DNA from: Ischnura elegans | Taxonomy: Eukaryota; Arthropoda; Insecta; Odonata; Coenagrionidae | Assembly: GCF_921293095.1 (NCBI RefSeq) | Contig: NC_060253.1 | Span: 77,599,992 to 77,663,991, forward strand | DNA length: 64,000 nt | Reading direction: 5' to 3' | Shown here: piece by piece, positions 47,867 through 59,500 of the stretch | Numbering within the stretch: position 1 is the first letter of the stretch | How the letters are laid out: every line of letters starts with the position of its first letter | The notes under the pieces: model-generated | Told to the model about the DNA's origin: nothing | What the model saw: only the letters and a program-made list of their open reading frames with translations | Databases searched by the model: none | Translations under genes and position numbers: made by a program

Positions 47867-48390
47867 CTAGTCCAAATTTTCCTGTTTCCTTTCCATCCCT
47901 CCATTCGCCAACTGAGAGGTGGTCCAGTCCCCCTTCACTACAACCTTTATCTTGCCCAGTACACCTCTCACTATTTCCTCAAGCTGTTCATACACCTCAT
48001 CTACTTCTTCCTCCCTGTGATTGCTAGGGGGCATGTAAACTTGAATCATCACAAGATTGGTGGGGCTTGTCTCAATTTCTACCACCAGTATCCTATTCCT
48101 TACCTGATCTATACCTATCATACTCTTACCAGTCATATACCACTCAATATTATTTTCAACCACCACCGATGTTATTTTGTTTCATTGAGTGGTTTGTTTT
48201 GGTTTAAAAATTGACAGAATTGCGATGGCACGATCATCAGTGGTTTGGATGAAATTCGGGAATTTATGAAGATAAAAAATTTTTAGGCTGAGCTTTTCTG
48301 AATATGTACCAAAGCTAGTGCCCCTAGTTGACTTTTCTCCCCTCAACTTAAGTATAAACCTGTACCCGTCACACCGGTGTAGAACCCAGT
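47867..48390 (-). pseudogene. LINE endonuclease (EEP/APE-type) fragment
   Basis: The minus-strand frame at 47,867-48,166 gives IEWYMTGKSMIGIDQVRNRI, VVEIETSPTNLVMIQVYMP and LEEIVRGVLGKIKVVVKGDW, matching the endonuclease domain of arthropod LINEs often annotated craniofacial development protein 2-like. The catalytic D of GDWN is followed by a shift (GDWTT). Upstream, 48,290-48,390 gives GYRFILKLRGEKSTRGTSFG, an earlier part of the same domain. The roughly 110 bases between look inserted. It could belong to the same LINE family as the RT at 50,390, but on the other strand. Confidence 0.75.
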
Positions 48391-48777
48391 ATCCCTCCAT
48401 CTCAGATCATGAAATCCCTAACTATCCATTCTCCCTTTGCCCAATTCCCTTTTGATATTTACTATCCCTCTTCATTGCCCTAACAGTCATATCCTTATAT
48501 TCATTCCTGCCCCCGTTCACTCCATCTACTTGGTCTCATTTTCTTCTTTCCTGTATGCTGCTGTTGATAAGTCTCTGCGGGATTTCTAATGATGGTGATA
48601 TCGAGAACATTGCCAACCTTGCTGCTATGAACGACAACTGCCTTTATGAGGAATATCATGTTCAATGAGGTTCTGAGGTTCATTGGATTGAACTTCATGT
48701 TTCCAGAGAAGAGGTAGTTGGTAGGGTGTCCCAGGTCTATCCCAACTATGTTTTATACGTGACACCATCATGTGTGA

Positions 48778-49098
48778 CATGGGCTTACCCAGCAGGGGGT
48801 AGAGGGGGCTGCTCCCCCCCTTGAAGCAAACATTGCAATTGTCTTTAAGGAAAATCGGGACTGCTTTGAAACAAACCTTTTCAAAAAAATTTCCTTAAAC
48901 CCACAAGAAATTATATTAGTACATATAAGAATTGTTACTAAAATAAAAATATTTTTTTCAAGCAAACAATTTAAAAACTAATAAAGCACGGTTATAACTT
49001 TCTTAAAATGTTGGTTTCATTCACCTTTTCCATGTTAAAATATTACAACTTCAAAGACCATGGTTTGCTCTCTAGTTTTAATCCATTGTACGCCCTTG
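48778..49098. mobile_element. hAT-type MITE, 321 bp, with 8-bp target duplication
   Basis: Starts CATGGGCTTACCCAGCAGGGGG and ends with the inverse of CAAGGGCGTACAATGG. Flanks ATGTGTGA (48,770-48,777) and ATGTGGGA (49,099-49,106) form an 8-bp duplication with one mismatch. No coding capacity. Confidence 0.75.
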
Positions 49099-49106
49099 AT
49101 GTGGGA

Positions 49107-50079
49107 TACCTTTTTGCTGGCTCTCATCCTTTGGCCTAACTAGCATGGGTGCCTTTAACAAGATTAATCTGGAGTAATTTGGTGGCAGCACATCTTTAGT
49201 AGTAATTGGAACTTGCAAGTTTTTAGTCCAAAGTTAAGAGTATAATCAATACTCTATGTTCACTGCTATTCAATTTGACATTCCTTACAGATTCTTTCGA
49301 TGTATGAAACTCATAAATAATAGAATTTCTCTCTTTGATATCAACTAACCTGCTGTTTGAGGAGGAGGCCACTTTGGAGTTACTGGATGTCCTGGCAATG
49401 GGTGTTTGGAGGGGTCCCAGTGGATTGAGGGGGATGAACCGGATTTTCTGGTTCTGAAATGAAAATATTGTTCAGATGAGTGTGTTGAGAAATGGTTAGC
49501 ATAAAAATGATATTTTCTTGCATATAATATATAATATGTCATTCAGCAAGATATAAAGATAAAAAAATTTATTACTGGTATTCATTTTGTGGTAGCATTA
49601 ACGTGAAGGAACTCAATGATCCATCTCAACATGAATGAAGTGCAGAAAAAGTGGCATATCTACATGATAGATACGAAATTGTATCTCTCACATAGATGAA
49701 ACTGAAAGTCATGATATATAGGTTGGTCAAGATGCAGAAATAATTCATGATTCCCTGACAGGCAGTTAAAAATAGAAGTGAGGTAGTGGTCAAAATGGTC
49801 CTTTTCATTTTATAATTTGATGAAAGAATTTTTGTATGATTCTAACTCATACTTCCTGTACAAAGAAGAATTGTTGGTGAGTGTGCTGTCATTCCAACTT
49901 TAGAGTCAGTTGGTTTAAACCGTCGCAATAAAACATGCTCCATCTTCTAAGGTTTCTGTGGCTGAAGGAGATGGTGGCCCCAAGAATGGAGCATGAATCC
50001 ATCAAGAAATAAAGAATCCATCTCTTAGGTTGCGAGAAGGATGGGAGTTACTTGGATCACCATTTGTTTGTAGGCTCAC
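49107..50079. other. No recognisable gene
   Basis: The minus frame 49,345-49,542 has a proline-rich end but no domain. It could hold decayed downstream exon sequence of the Harbinger-family gene, which reads toward lower coordinates. Confidence 0.35.
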
Positions 50080-50145
50080 CTCTATGTGTATGGCAATAAT
50101 ACCTTGAACAGCAACCTTAGACCAGGGAAGCCACACTGCACATCA
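50050..50145 (-). pseudogene. Possible decayed third exon of the Harbinger transposase
   Basis: A 3' splice-like TGTTGCTGATGTGCAG is followed on the minus strand by a reading WLPWSKVAVQGIIAIHIEV. This aligns loosely with the FPGVVGAIDGTHIEI block of PIF/Harbinger transposases, the catalytic Asp being lost. Weak match; position and strand agree with the two good exons at 51,602-52,251. Confidence 0.3.
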
Positions 50146-50389
50146 GCAACAGTAGAAAACACAATTGCTCAGTATGCCTGAGACAGCCCTTTATTAAGTA
50201 AAGGGGCTGAGGGAACTTGGCAACATTTAAATTTTGTGTTCAGTAATTCCACTGTTAGTTAGACCACCGGCTCCTCCCTGAGTTTGGACTAAAATCCTAT
50301 CAGCCTGCCGAAAAGCCACTGTTATCTGAAAAAACATAAACTGGCAGCACTGCAGTTCATGGAAAAATTTGTCAACAGTCCACAAGCAT

Positions 50390-51570
50390 TTTGCAATCAA
50401 AGCAATAATGAGGTCCCTCGTGGAGAGGAACCTAGAATATGACCAGGACGTATATGCGTGTTTCGTGGATTTTGAGAAAGCGTTTGATAGGGTGAACTGG
50501 GTAAAGTTAATGGATATTCTCAAGAGAATAGGTGTAGATTGGAGGGATAGACGACTGATTCGTAATCTGTATATGGCCCAGACTGCGCAAGTGAGGGTAG
50601 CGGACGGAGAATCTGGGTGGGCAAGCATTGGCCCAGGTGTGAGACAAGGCTGTCCTCTATCGCTGCTGCTTTTTAACGTGTACGCTGAAGAGATGGTAAG
50701 GGAAGCGTGGGATGAGTTAGAAGCTGGGATAAAAGTGGGAGGAATGTTGTTCAAATCAGTGAGATTCGTGGATGATCAGGCGTTGATTAGCCAGTCAGCG
50801 AGGGGGCTTCAGGCTCTAGTGGATGCGTTATACGAGCGTTGTGAGGAGTATGGGATGAGGATTAATCAGAAGAAAACTAAGGTAATGCGGTTTTGTAAAG
50901 CATCACGAGCGAAGAATGTGAGACTCAAGATAAAGGTGGGTGGTGAAAAACTTGAGAAGGTTGAGCAATTCAACTATTTAGGCAGTACGTTAGAGGAAAA
51001 CGGATACAGTAGTAAGGACATCAGGAAGAGAATTGCATTAGCGAAGGAGGCGTTCATGAACAGGAAGGAGCTTCTGAGAGGATCGTTGTGTAAGAGTTTA
51101 AAGAAAAGGTTAGTGAAGAGTTTGATTTGGAGTGTAGCTCTCTACGGTGCGGAAATGTGGACACTGAGGAAGGAAGACGAGAGAAGATTGGAGGCATTCG
51201 AGATGTGGGTATAGAGAAGAATGGAGAGGCTGAAATGGACGGAGAGGAAAAGGAACGATGAAGTGCTGGATATGGTTGGCGAGGAGAGGCAGCTTTTAGA
51301 TGAGATACGGAGAAGACAGAAGGTATGGATGAAGTTAGCGCTTAGCGGGGATGGGATGTTGAAAATGGTGTTACAGGGTAGAATGTTAGGGAAACGAGGG
51401 AGGGGCAGGAAAAGAATAGGCTTTTTAGATAGATGGAAAGAGAGTAGGCCTTACAGTGAATTAAAGAAGGCAGTGCTGGAAGGAAAGGGGGGCTCTCAGA
51501 TCACTTCTCGAATGCTCCATGGAAACCTACCTTAATCGGTAGAATACTATAATAATAATAATACTGAGAT
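50390..51570 (+). pseudogene. LINE reverse transcriptase, 5'-truncated, one in-frame stop
   Basis: From about 50,395 the frame reads typical RT blocks: VYACFVDFEKAFDRVNWVK (palm A), GPGVRQGCPLSLLLFNVYAE (B), FVDDQALISQSARGLQ (catalytic DD box), YGMRINQKKTKVM (D), QFNYLGSTLEENG, RLVKSLIWSVALYGAEMWTL and FEMW. A TAG at 51,212-51,214, in place of a Trp/Cys codon, interrupts the same frame, which then continues to 51,535 (RMERLKWTERKRNDEVL, GKRGRGRKRIGFLDRW). Only about 390 codons remain; the endonuclease half is absent. A short AAT-repeat tail at about 51,550-51,564 marks the 3' end. It is very little decayed, so a young insertion, and it lies downstream of the Harbinger exons. Confidence 0.9.
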
Positions 51571-51601
51571 AAGGTAGCACTGGATTGATTTAACAACTTA
51601 C

Positions 51602-52251
51602 ATTGGCATTATCAAGGAGAATCCTACGTTCTGGCCACATTATGTAATTTGGAATTAAATGTTTTAGGATCCTTACAATCTCCCTAAGGACATAATGGCA
51701 TGAGCTCTTGGCAACACCAAATCTGTCACCTACTGCCAAAAAACTCTCCTGTTTAGCCAAGATCCACACCATCACCATAACTTTCTTTGGCAATTCAATT
51801 AGCCTATTTCTGTTTCCGTTCATGGCATTGCCGATTACATTCACCAATTCCTAAAATATAATATTTCAAATCATTCTCTTAATGCTGATATGAAACACGA
51901 CAGTTGTATAACGCAGGCTGCTTATTGAGATTTAATAACCCGAAAAATCATCCATGACAAATTAAAGAGCATTAAAATCATTATAATTTTTAAAAACATT
52001 TACTAATTTACCTGAAAACTTGCCCTAGACATACGGAAATGCTCTTGAAACAGATCGTCCTGAAAACGAGGGACTATCCTTTCATAGTAATTTTCATTCC
52101 GCGGCCTATTTCTTCTGAGGCATACGGCTAAGGGATTTCTCCTTAAGAATCCCGCCTCACGATGAATTAAGCCGAACAAATTGTTCATAATATCATCGTC
52201 TCCTGCTATTATAATCGCCAGCGCTTCTACTGGAATCGCATTACCGCCCAT
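51602..52251 (-). CDS. PIF/Harbinger-family transposase, first two exons intact
   Basis: Exon 1 52,012-52,251 starts at ATG with A at -3 (MGGNAIPVEALAIII...), 80 codons, and ends FRMSRASFQ at donor CAG/GTAAAT. Intron of 161 nt ends TATTTTAG. Exon 2 51,602-51,850 is in phase (ELVNVIGNAMNGNRN), 83 codons, and contains the helix-turn-helix-like block WILAKQESFLAVGDRFGVAKSSCHYVL. It ends LLDNAN at donor GTAAGT. These are the N-terminal and HTH parts of Harbinger transposases (compare HARBI1). The DDE part should follow at lower coordinates but only a weak remnant is seen past the LINE insertion. No stops in 163 codons. Confidence 0.8.
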
Positions 52252-52299
52252 TTTGAATTGTTTCTGCTATTTAGTCACATGACTGATCACTGCTCAGCA

Positions 52300-52378
52300 A
52301 CCGTTCAGCAGATCGCAACGACCGGTCGCTCACCGGTGAGAGATCTCTTGATCCCGGTGAGTATCTGCTGAACGCGAC
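52300..52378. repeat. GC-rich inverted repeat upstream of the Harbinger exons
   Basis: GTTCAGCAGAT near 52,304 and ATCTGCTGAAC near 52,364 are inverse copies enclosing ACCGGTCGCTCACCGGTGAG and GAGATCTC palindromes. Possibly the terminal or subterminal region of the Harbinger element or its promoter. No target duplication confirmed. Confidence 0.55.
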
Positions 52379-52429
52379 CAATGATTAACATATAAAAGCA
52401 ATCCCTGGCAACCTTACAACCAAACAAGG

Positions 52430-52640
52430 TTGTAGAATTCTATAAGAAATGCAGAGTTCATATAAGATTTACTGTAAGACTTATAGAATCCTTTAAGAAT
52501 TCTGTAGGACTTATAGAATTGTATAAGTCTTATAGAATTCTTATAAGTCTTATAGAATTCTATAAGTCTTACAGAATTCTTATAGGATTTTATAAGAAAT
52601 TCTGTGAGACTTATAAGAAATTTCCAATAGGGCTTAAGTA
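52430..52640. repeat. AT-rich short tandem/palindromic repeat (TATAAGTCTTATAGAATTC)
   Basis: Imperfect units of about 18-20 bp, ATAGAATTCTTATAAGTCTT and variants, repeated about ten times. Each unit is partly self-complementary (GAATTC, TATAAGTCTTATA). Degenerate at the edges. Confidence 0.85.
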
Positions 52641-53194
52641 ATGAGTACAGTTATTAGGAAATTCCTTCATTAAAACATTATAAAAAATAAATATAAAATG
52701 ATAAGAAAATATTGTAAAAAGTTCTAGCCATCTTCACCATATAACTGGCCAAGGTAATTGAGAGTTATTTTCAAACTCAAAGCATCTTCTGAAACACGAA
52801 TGGGCTTTTTAACCAATTTATTTTATGTTGTGCAAACATCCAAAAGAGATAATCATTCGCCTTATCTGGTTTTCCGATGGTTCTCTGTGGAATTTTTGCA
52901 CAATTTGTGCATTGTGGGTGACTCTGTAAAGTTATCACAGTGGCTAGTCCCAGTAAACTTAAATTATTTTAGGTTCTTATGTAGCAATAGTGTTTGAAAA
53001 ATAATGAGACCAATATTTTTCTGTATTTTGATCCAGCATCTACTTCTTCAGCTATTCAAAGAGAAATTTGACAGTCTTAATCCTTTTGCAGATAAGTTGA
53101 TGACATCATGAGTTCATGCTGAGTATGTTTCCACTTCTTCTTGATCATGCACATTTTCTGCATGTGGTTTTCTGTTATTTACACTCTAGCCAGC

Positions 53195-53493
53195 CAGTGG
53201 CGCAGCAAGGGGGAGGTTTTGGGGGATAAAACCCCCCCAGAGCTGAGAGAAATTTATAAGTTCAATCTATTTCACTTAATTGGATTGATATTACTAAAAC
53301 AATAGTGTAAGGATTAGTAAAACATCCCTCAGAAAGCCGTAAAACTTACCATTTTGAACCATATATCCCAAAATTCCGCAATTTATTAATCTCGCACCTA
53401 CCGCTTATCCTGGTGGGTATACGATACCCCACACACCACCGGTATTACTTGCACCTAAACCCCCTCCAGCCTTAATTCCTAGCTGTGCCCCTG
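53195..53493. mobile_element. hAT-type MITE, 299 bp, perfect 8-bp target duplication
   Basis: Starts CAGTGGCGCAGCAAGG and ends with the inverse of CAGGGGCACAGCTAGG. TAGCCAGC flanks it exactly on both sides (53,187-53,194 and 53,494-53,501). Insertion recent enough that the duplication is unmutated. No coding capacity. Confidence 0.93.
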
Positions 53494-53501
53494 TAGCCAG
53501 C

Positions 53502-56500
53502 GATTCCTTGAGCCATTGGATAGCTCCAAATAGCGATCATTGGATAGAATTCTTTTTTCTGTTTGAAGGATTTTTATCATTTCTTAAATATGTGAACTAC
53601 AAATATCATTAAAATTAACTCAGAAAAAAACACAGAACTTTTTCTCTCTAAAATGAGAAAAATTGCACATCATCAATTTCTCTTTCTACTCTCAAAGATG
53701 ATTCAGATATCTAATATAAAGAAATTAAATTGCCTTTTGTAGTGCCTGAGACCTTGTCGTCACCCATATTTATTCTCTAAGGTGGATAGTTTAAAATACT
53801 TTTTTGCTAAATGAACTCTACCATCCCCAAAGCGTTTTTTTGCTACATCGAAGGTGATACAGGTATTGAAAGGGCGCAGTCAGGGTCTAGAGTAGAACTC
53901 GACCAGAAAGTTATGACCCCCATATGCCCTAAACCACGGTAAATGGAGGGGATGGTGCAATCGGTGTAGGAATCTTGAGAGGTCATAGACCCAAGGAGAC
54001 TAATGGGTGTGGTCAGAATACGTGTCCTGGTTTCGCCCGTGGTCAGTTCAACGTTTTAATGTTAATTAAGTTCGTGTCATCAAATTAAAGGATGAATATC
54101 AATCTTTTATGAGACAGATGAGTAATTAGCCTTAAATTTGCTTCCGGGGGTGCTAGGAAGGAATGCGGGTTGCATATACTACTATTCTGTTGTCACATAC
54201 ATCCCACACATCGGAAAACCCTATCTTTTAATAATTCAGCTATATACCTTTGCATGGGGCTGTATTTTAAATTTATCGCTCGTTACTCGCTGAAATGATG
54301 AAATTTAGCAGTATCGAAAAATGGAGTGCCAGAGCATATACTCCCTGGGCTAGAGGTCTCCTCAACAAATGTATCGGCACAAGGGAAAAAATTTCGGGTG
54401 GCTAAAGCCTCCAATGCACCGTCCCCCGGCACGTGCCTAGTAACGGAACATTTTCGTTTCGACACGGGAAATATATTGCCCCTGAGATATGGGCAACGGT
54501 GCACCAAGATAACATCGAAGGTGGAAATCCTTTTTCGACGTGACGAGTGGTACACACTGAAGAAGTATTAACATCGCAAATCTTGAAGTGGAACCTATTG
54601 AGCGAACCAAACTAGAATTAGGATTTTACAGCTGTTTAATTTTGCAATTATATAACTTCAGAACAGTCGAAAATTGCATATTTTGGATTCAAGTTCTCCA
54701 TAATAGCGAGAAAAAAATATTGTGAGCAGTTAATTTTTTCCGATTGCATATCTATAGAGAACTTAAATTCAAAGCATATCATATAGCATCCAAAGTGCTT
54801 GACCCTTCAGCTTGGATATGCCCAACGCCACGTTAGGTTAACGTTGTTCAAGCACTCGTAGATAGTTTCTTTATAATACGCTGAGAGTAATATTATTCGA
54901 AGATGAGGGAGGTTCTTGTGAATCCGAGTGTCTCTTTTGTCCCTGATGTTAAAGATCAGGGTTGAATATTCAGCCACTATGCCAAATCCATTTATCTTCC
55001 CTATGAGTCATAAAAATACAATGTTTAGATTCTAAAAGAATATATTACTTACAAAAAATAAAAATTGAAACCATTGTGAGACCGATTTATATATTGCGCG
55101 GCATCATAAAGGCCCAATTCAACACTAACACGACTTTCTATAATAAATTCCCCCGCGAATACTTGTGCGCTCGGGCTTGAACCAGTCTTCTAGATTGTAT
55201 ATCATTAACATTGATGATGAGGGCTATGAGCCCTGGTTAATTGTTACGAACGAATGCGAATTAAAGGTCGATAAAATATGGTTACGAAAAAATGATAACG
55301 TCCTAATTTTTGTTCTACAATCCTGGGTTAATCTGGTCCCGATTCAAAATTTGTGAATATATCCTAGTGTTCGTTTAAACCCGAAATGTGATATCGCTTT
55401 CGACTTTGCTCTGGCGACTAATACGATGCAGAAACGAATTTCTTTTTCGTTGCGCAGCTTAAATTAAAAACACTTAGTGCCAGTATTTCATTAGAACACA
55501 GGTTTTCCTGAAAATTTGAAAAAAAAATCGAATTTCTTAGGGGTGAAAATATCTTTGGGGCTACCTATCCCACCCCGCCTCAACCGAAGGGGCACATGAA
55601 ACAGCGTTTTCCATTGGTCGTGGGTTTAAATACCCAGATGATTTAATGCATTAACCACGGTATAACAGTCCTAATAAGAATTTTTCAATCTGCGTAATGG
55701 GGAACACGCATGAAATTTGTTCATCAAGCAAGTAAGTCTCACTGGATAGACAATTTTCTCACGAGTCCAAGTATATAAGCCAAAACTCTCCTGGTAGTCC
55801 ACAAACGTCATTAAATGCTGATTAAAAGTGCTCGAATATCGCTGGAAGTCACGTGACCTAAAACGCCTCCTGACGTCATCGGACGGTACACCATTCACTT
55901 CCCTAAGAGAGTAGAGCGCAAGGTAGAGCGGTAGAGCCTTGAATGTAAGATATTGAAATAAAAACATCAATTATTTTAGCCAAATTTGCGTTTGAGCCCC
56001 TACATAGATCGATTTTCTATCCACTTCCTCAGTCTGTCAACAGTGGATACCGTGACGTGACGTCACGCTCCGATGACGTCGTGTTTTCAAGCAGCCGAAG
56101 AAGATTAATTTTTAAAGACTCATAACTCAGCTAATAAACATTATTCACCCGCCCGATTTTCGGTGAGTACATTTAAGGTTGGAACCTTCATATTATAGTA
56201 CTTTTAAAAAATTGTGCATGTTCCCCATTGGTAGTCTAAGCAGGATTTTTAAAAATCCAGTGAAATTTTCGATATTATTTACGAATGCAACAATGCCGGT
56301 AGTAACGTTTCGTCATTGATGTGGTTCACTTCCTTTTTACAGTGAGAATTGTTTTTACGAGTCGCATGATCTTTGTAGTAAGTAAGAATAGACCCTGAGG
56401 ATTGTACAATTGCGTCGATAACAAATCGTCAGTGGAGCGATGGCGTTTCCATTGGAATGAATTACACGTTCAGCTGCCTAGGCAGTAACTATTTTATGTT

Positions 56501-59500
56501 AGGGGCATTCAAAATCTTTCTTAGAAAATGTTTGATGGATTTGCCTGATCAGAGGGAAGTCTTCCGTTGACGCTCAGCAAAGGAGCGGGAACTTCTAAGC
56601 TGAGCAAGTTGGAGATGAAATAACCGTGATGTCAGGCCACGTTTAAAATCTCTCAAACGATTTTTTCTTAAACTATGATTCGTTGTTTTAGCAATATAAC
56701 GTAAAAACATGTTTACTGTTTACAAGGAATTGCTAAAGTAACGATTCATGTTTTATGGAACATAGCCTTACAAAACTACTGGTCGTAACTGGACTCAGTA
56801 ATACATTTTGTTGCGGCAGATAGCAGTTTGTACTACTTTCTCGGCAATGTCGTTGTGCTAACATGTTCAAACGTTGCAAAGAGTTGCGGTTAGGCTCTCA
56901 TGAGATACACGCGCATGTTTCTACTCAACGAGTTAGCATGTAGCCGCATGTAGGGCTTGTCAAGGTTTGTAGTATGTGAATAGCTACTCAAAGTTGTCCG
57001 TTTAGGAATTTGGGCTCGCGGAACGTGGAAAATGGCGTAAGTGGTCTGAAATTTCCACCCTTTTATTGCAGATACTGGACTTCCGTACGTTGGGCGATCC
57101 TGCAAGAGCAATTTCATTTAGGCATAGTAAGTTTTTGGGAGCAAGCTCGCAATAGAAAATATTAAGAATAATTTAAAATTAAATCGAAGGATCAATTAGA
57201 AAGTCAAGTCCCTTGGCTCACACTGCTTGGTTGATGCCACGTAAACTTAATATGAAGACTCTAGAAGCCAATGGATACATGTGCAATTTTTATAAGGTTT
57301 TCCCAATTTCCCATTAAAGGTCAGCCGCATCTCAGGAGGTTTTGAAATTACATTCTTTCCGTAGATCCTTCCTTTATTCTTGGGGAAGAAAAGACCTTAT
57401 CTCTTCATATGAAGTATCGTAAATCTTAATCTTCTTAGTCATCCGTTGATCCATTGACTTATTGTATTTCACACTTTATTAGTCACTAATTTTGTTAGCT
57501 TTAATGAAACTATATTTTCTTACTGTTTTCCAGCAAAAACTATTTTTAGCCTTTAAAATTTGCTACATCGAATTAAAATATTATAAATGAATTGTCTTCG
57601 GCAAATTTTAGAAAAAAATATAAATCGTAAAATGAATGTAATTAATTCATGCAGAAGCCCAAATATTCCCCGGTGTTTTAACGGTGGGCCAAGTTCGGCT
57701 ATCCAGCAAATTATCTTTTTTTTTCAAAATTTCGTTTGAATTCAATAGGACACATAATGTATTTAAGACCACTTCATCATCCATTTTCCGCCACTTCTAT
57801 ATTTAGCAGCATTGAAAAAGAAACTTTCACCCTGTGTGAGGGGGCTGTTACTTGCGTAAACTGACTGCAATTTGCCTTCATACTTAAAAATTCGAGCCGA
57901 AAAATCGCTGCCTGCTAGACTACATGCACAAAATAACTACTCTAATTGAAAAAACTGCAGAATTGTGAACTTTGGAACTTCACGGAGCACAAGGAAAGTT
58001 ATGATGTAGAGTATGTCTTAAATGGCTTTGGGTCCTTGAAATTTGTTGCAATAAAAGTTTAGTGAATTTTGAATAATTGAATATAAAGAAAGGAAAATTC
58101 GCCATGAATTAAATACATCATATTTAACCCATTCTTTGAGTTACCAGTTACATATTTTCAGTCAATTTTTATTTTTGAAAGCATACGGTGAGTTTGAAAT
58201 GAAATTTAACTCTGTAATTGCCTCTCTCTATAGTGGCTTCGTGATGTGAAAATGAACGCAATTAGGAAAATCAAACGTTCTTAGTTGTTTTATTTCCAAT
58301 ATTTTCTTGATATTCAAAGTTATATCGTAAAACAATACTCAGAAAAGGCTCACAAAAAATCACCGGAATTGGTCAAATATTTATTTGTAATTAGGTCAAA
58401 GTGAATGTGAATGGCTGCCATCCAAATTTATATGACTGTCACTTTCACCCATATTTGCAATTCTTCTTTTTTTCCTAATAACTTGGACGATACGAAGAGA
58501 TATCGGGGTGGAGTACGTCGTGGTGACCGTTTGTTCTCGGCAGCGATCGATATGCTATGATTTCCACTTTTTAGGTTTGTGAAATCTGCCTAGTCTCTCG
58601 GTCTGAGAAGTATGTCCAGTAAAGCACCTTAATCCGATTTGCCTGTGTATGGCTTCACGTGCAGGTGGCAATCCCCTTCCATTTTCCAAACAGTGTGCAG
58701 TTGTAAAATTCTCCGTAAATAGTCGTGGGGAAGTTCTCAACTTCTATAAAATTTTATTCTTGCCCAATTTTGACTCTTTTTACCACAGTGTACAACGTCC
58801 CCTGTATCCTTGTTCCATTTATCAGAGAACTTCACTTCACCTGCGTCACTTGAAATCATACATATTATTTTAACCATACCTGTTTAATTGAGTCATTTTA
58901 ATTCGTTATCGAAAATCTCATGAAATTAGCTTAAAAATGTTAACTATCGCAGAGTTTTTTGCATTACTTTTAATTCTATTAATGTAATTAATTATGACAG
59001 TTGCATAAATAGCTTGGGCTATCGTATCAAATTTTCATATGCATATGAATGCTTCTTCATACCTCATATTATGTAAAAAGCATAGTGTGTAACGCAGGCC
59101 AGAAGCTTTTCATTTTTTAATGCATTGAAAAAGCCACCTAATAGTCAACAAATTGTAAATTAATTTTTCCAATTGTACTAATTTTTGTGATTTTTTTTTC
59201 AAAAAGTTTTTGTTGCTCAACTCATTGAGAAAAATATCAGGTGATACTTTAAAATACTTACTGAAACTAAGCAAAGCTGTGCACTGAATGATGGGCTGGT
59301 ATTTATTTGTGGTTATTTACCCATTAGGACTAATTTAAATTTATCTAAAAGACTGGATATATTATCATACCGTCCATATTTTGAGATATTGATGTGCTAT
59401 TTATTGTTACCAATAAAATATGTGTTTTGATGACATTACGATCAAATCAATACCGACATTTTGAGAACTGAATTGTTGTTCTCGATTTACCGCACAAAAG

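Noticed and set aside
48501..48698. A 65-codon minus-strand frame upstream of the LINE endonuclease fragment
   Set aside because: Could be more of the LINE, but no recognisable block was found.
50227..50754. A 175-codon minus-strand frame
   Set aside because: Mostly antisense to the LINE reverse transcriptase at 50,390-51,570.
54283..54571. Open frames on both strands of a GC-richer patch
   Set aside because: Mutually antisense, no recognised domain, no splice support.
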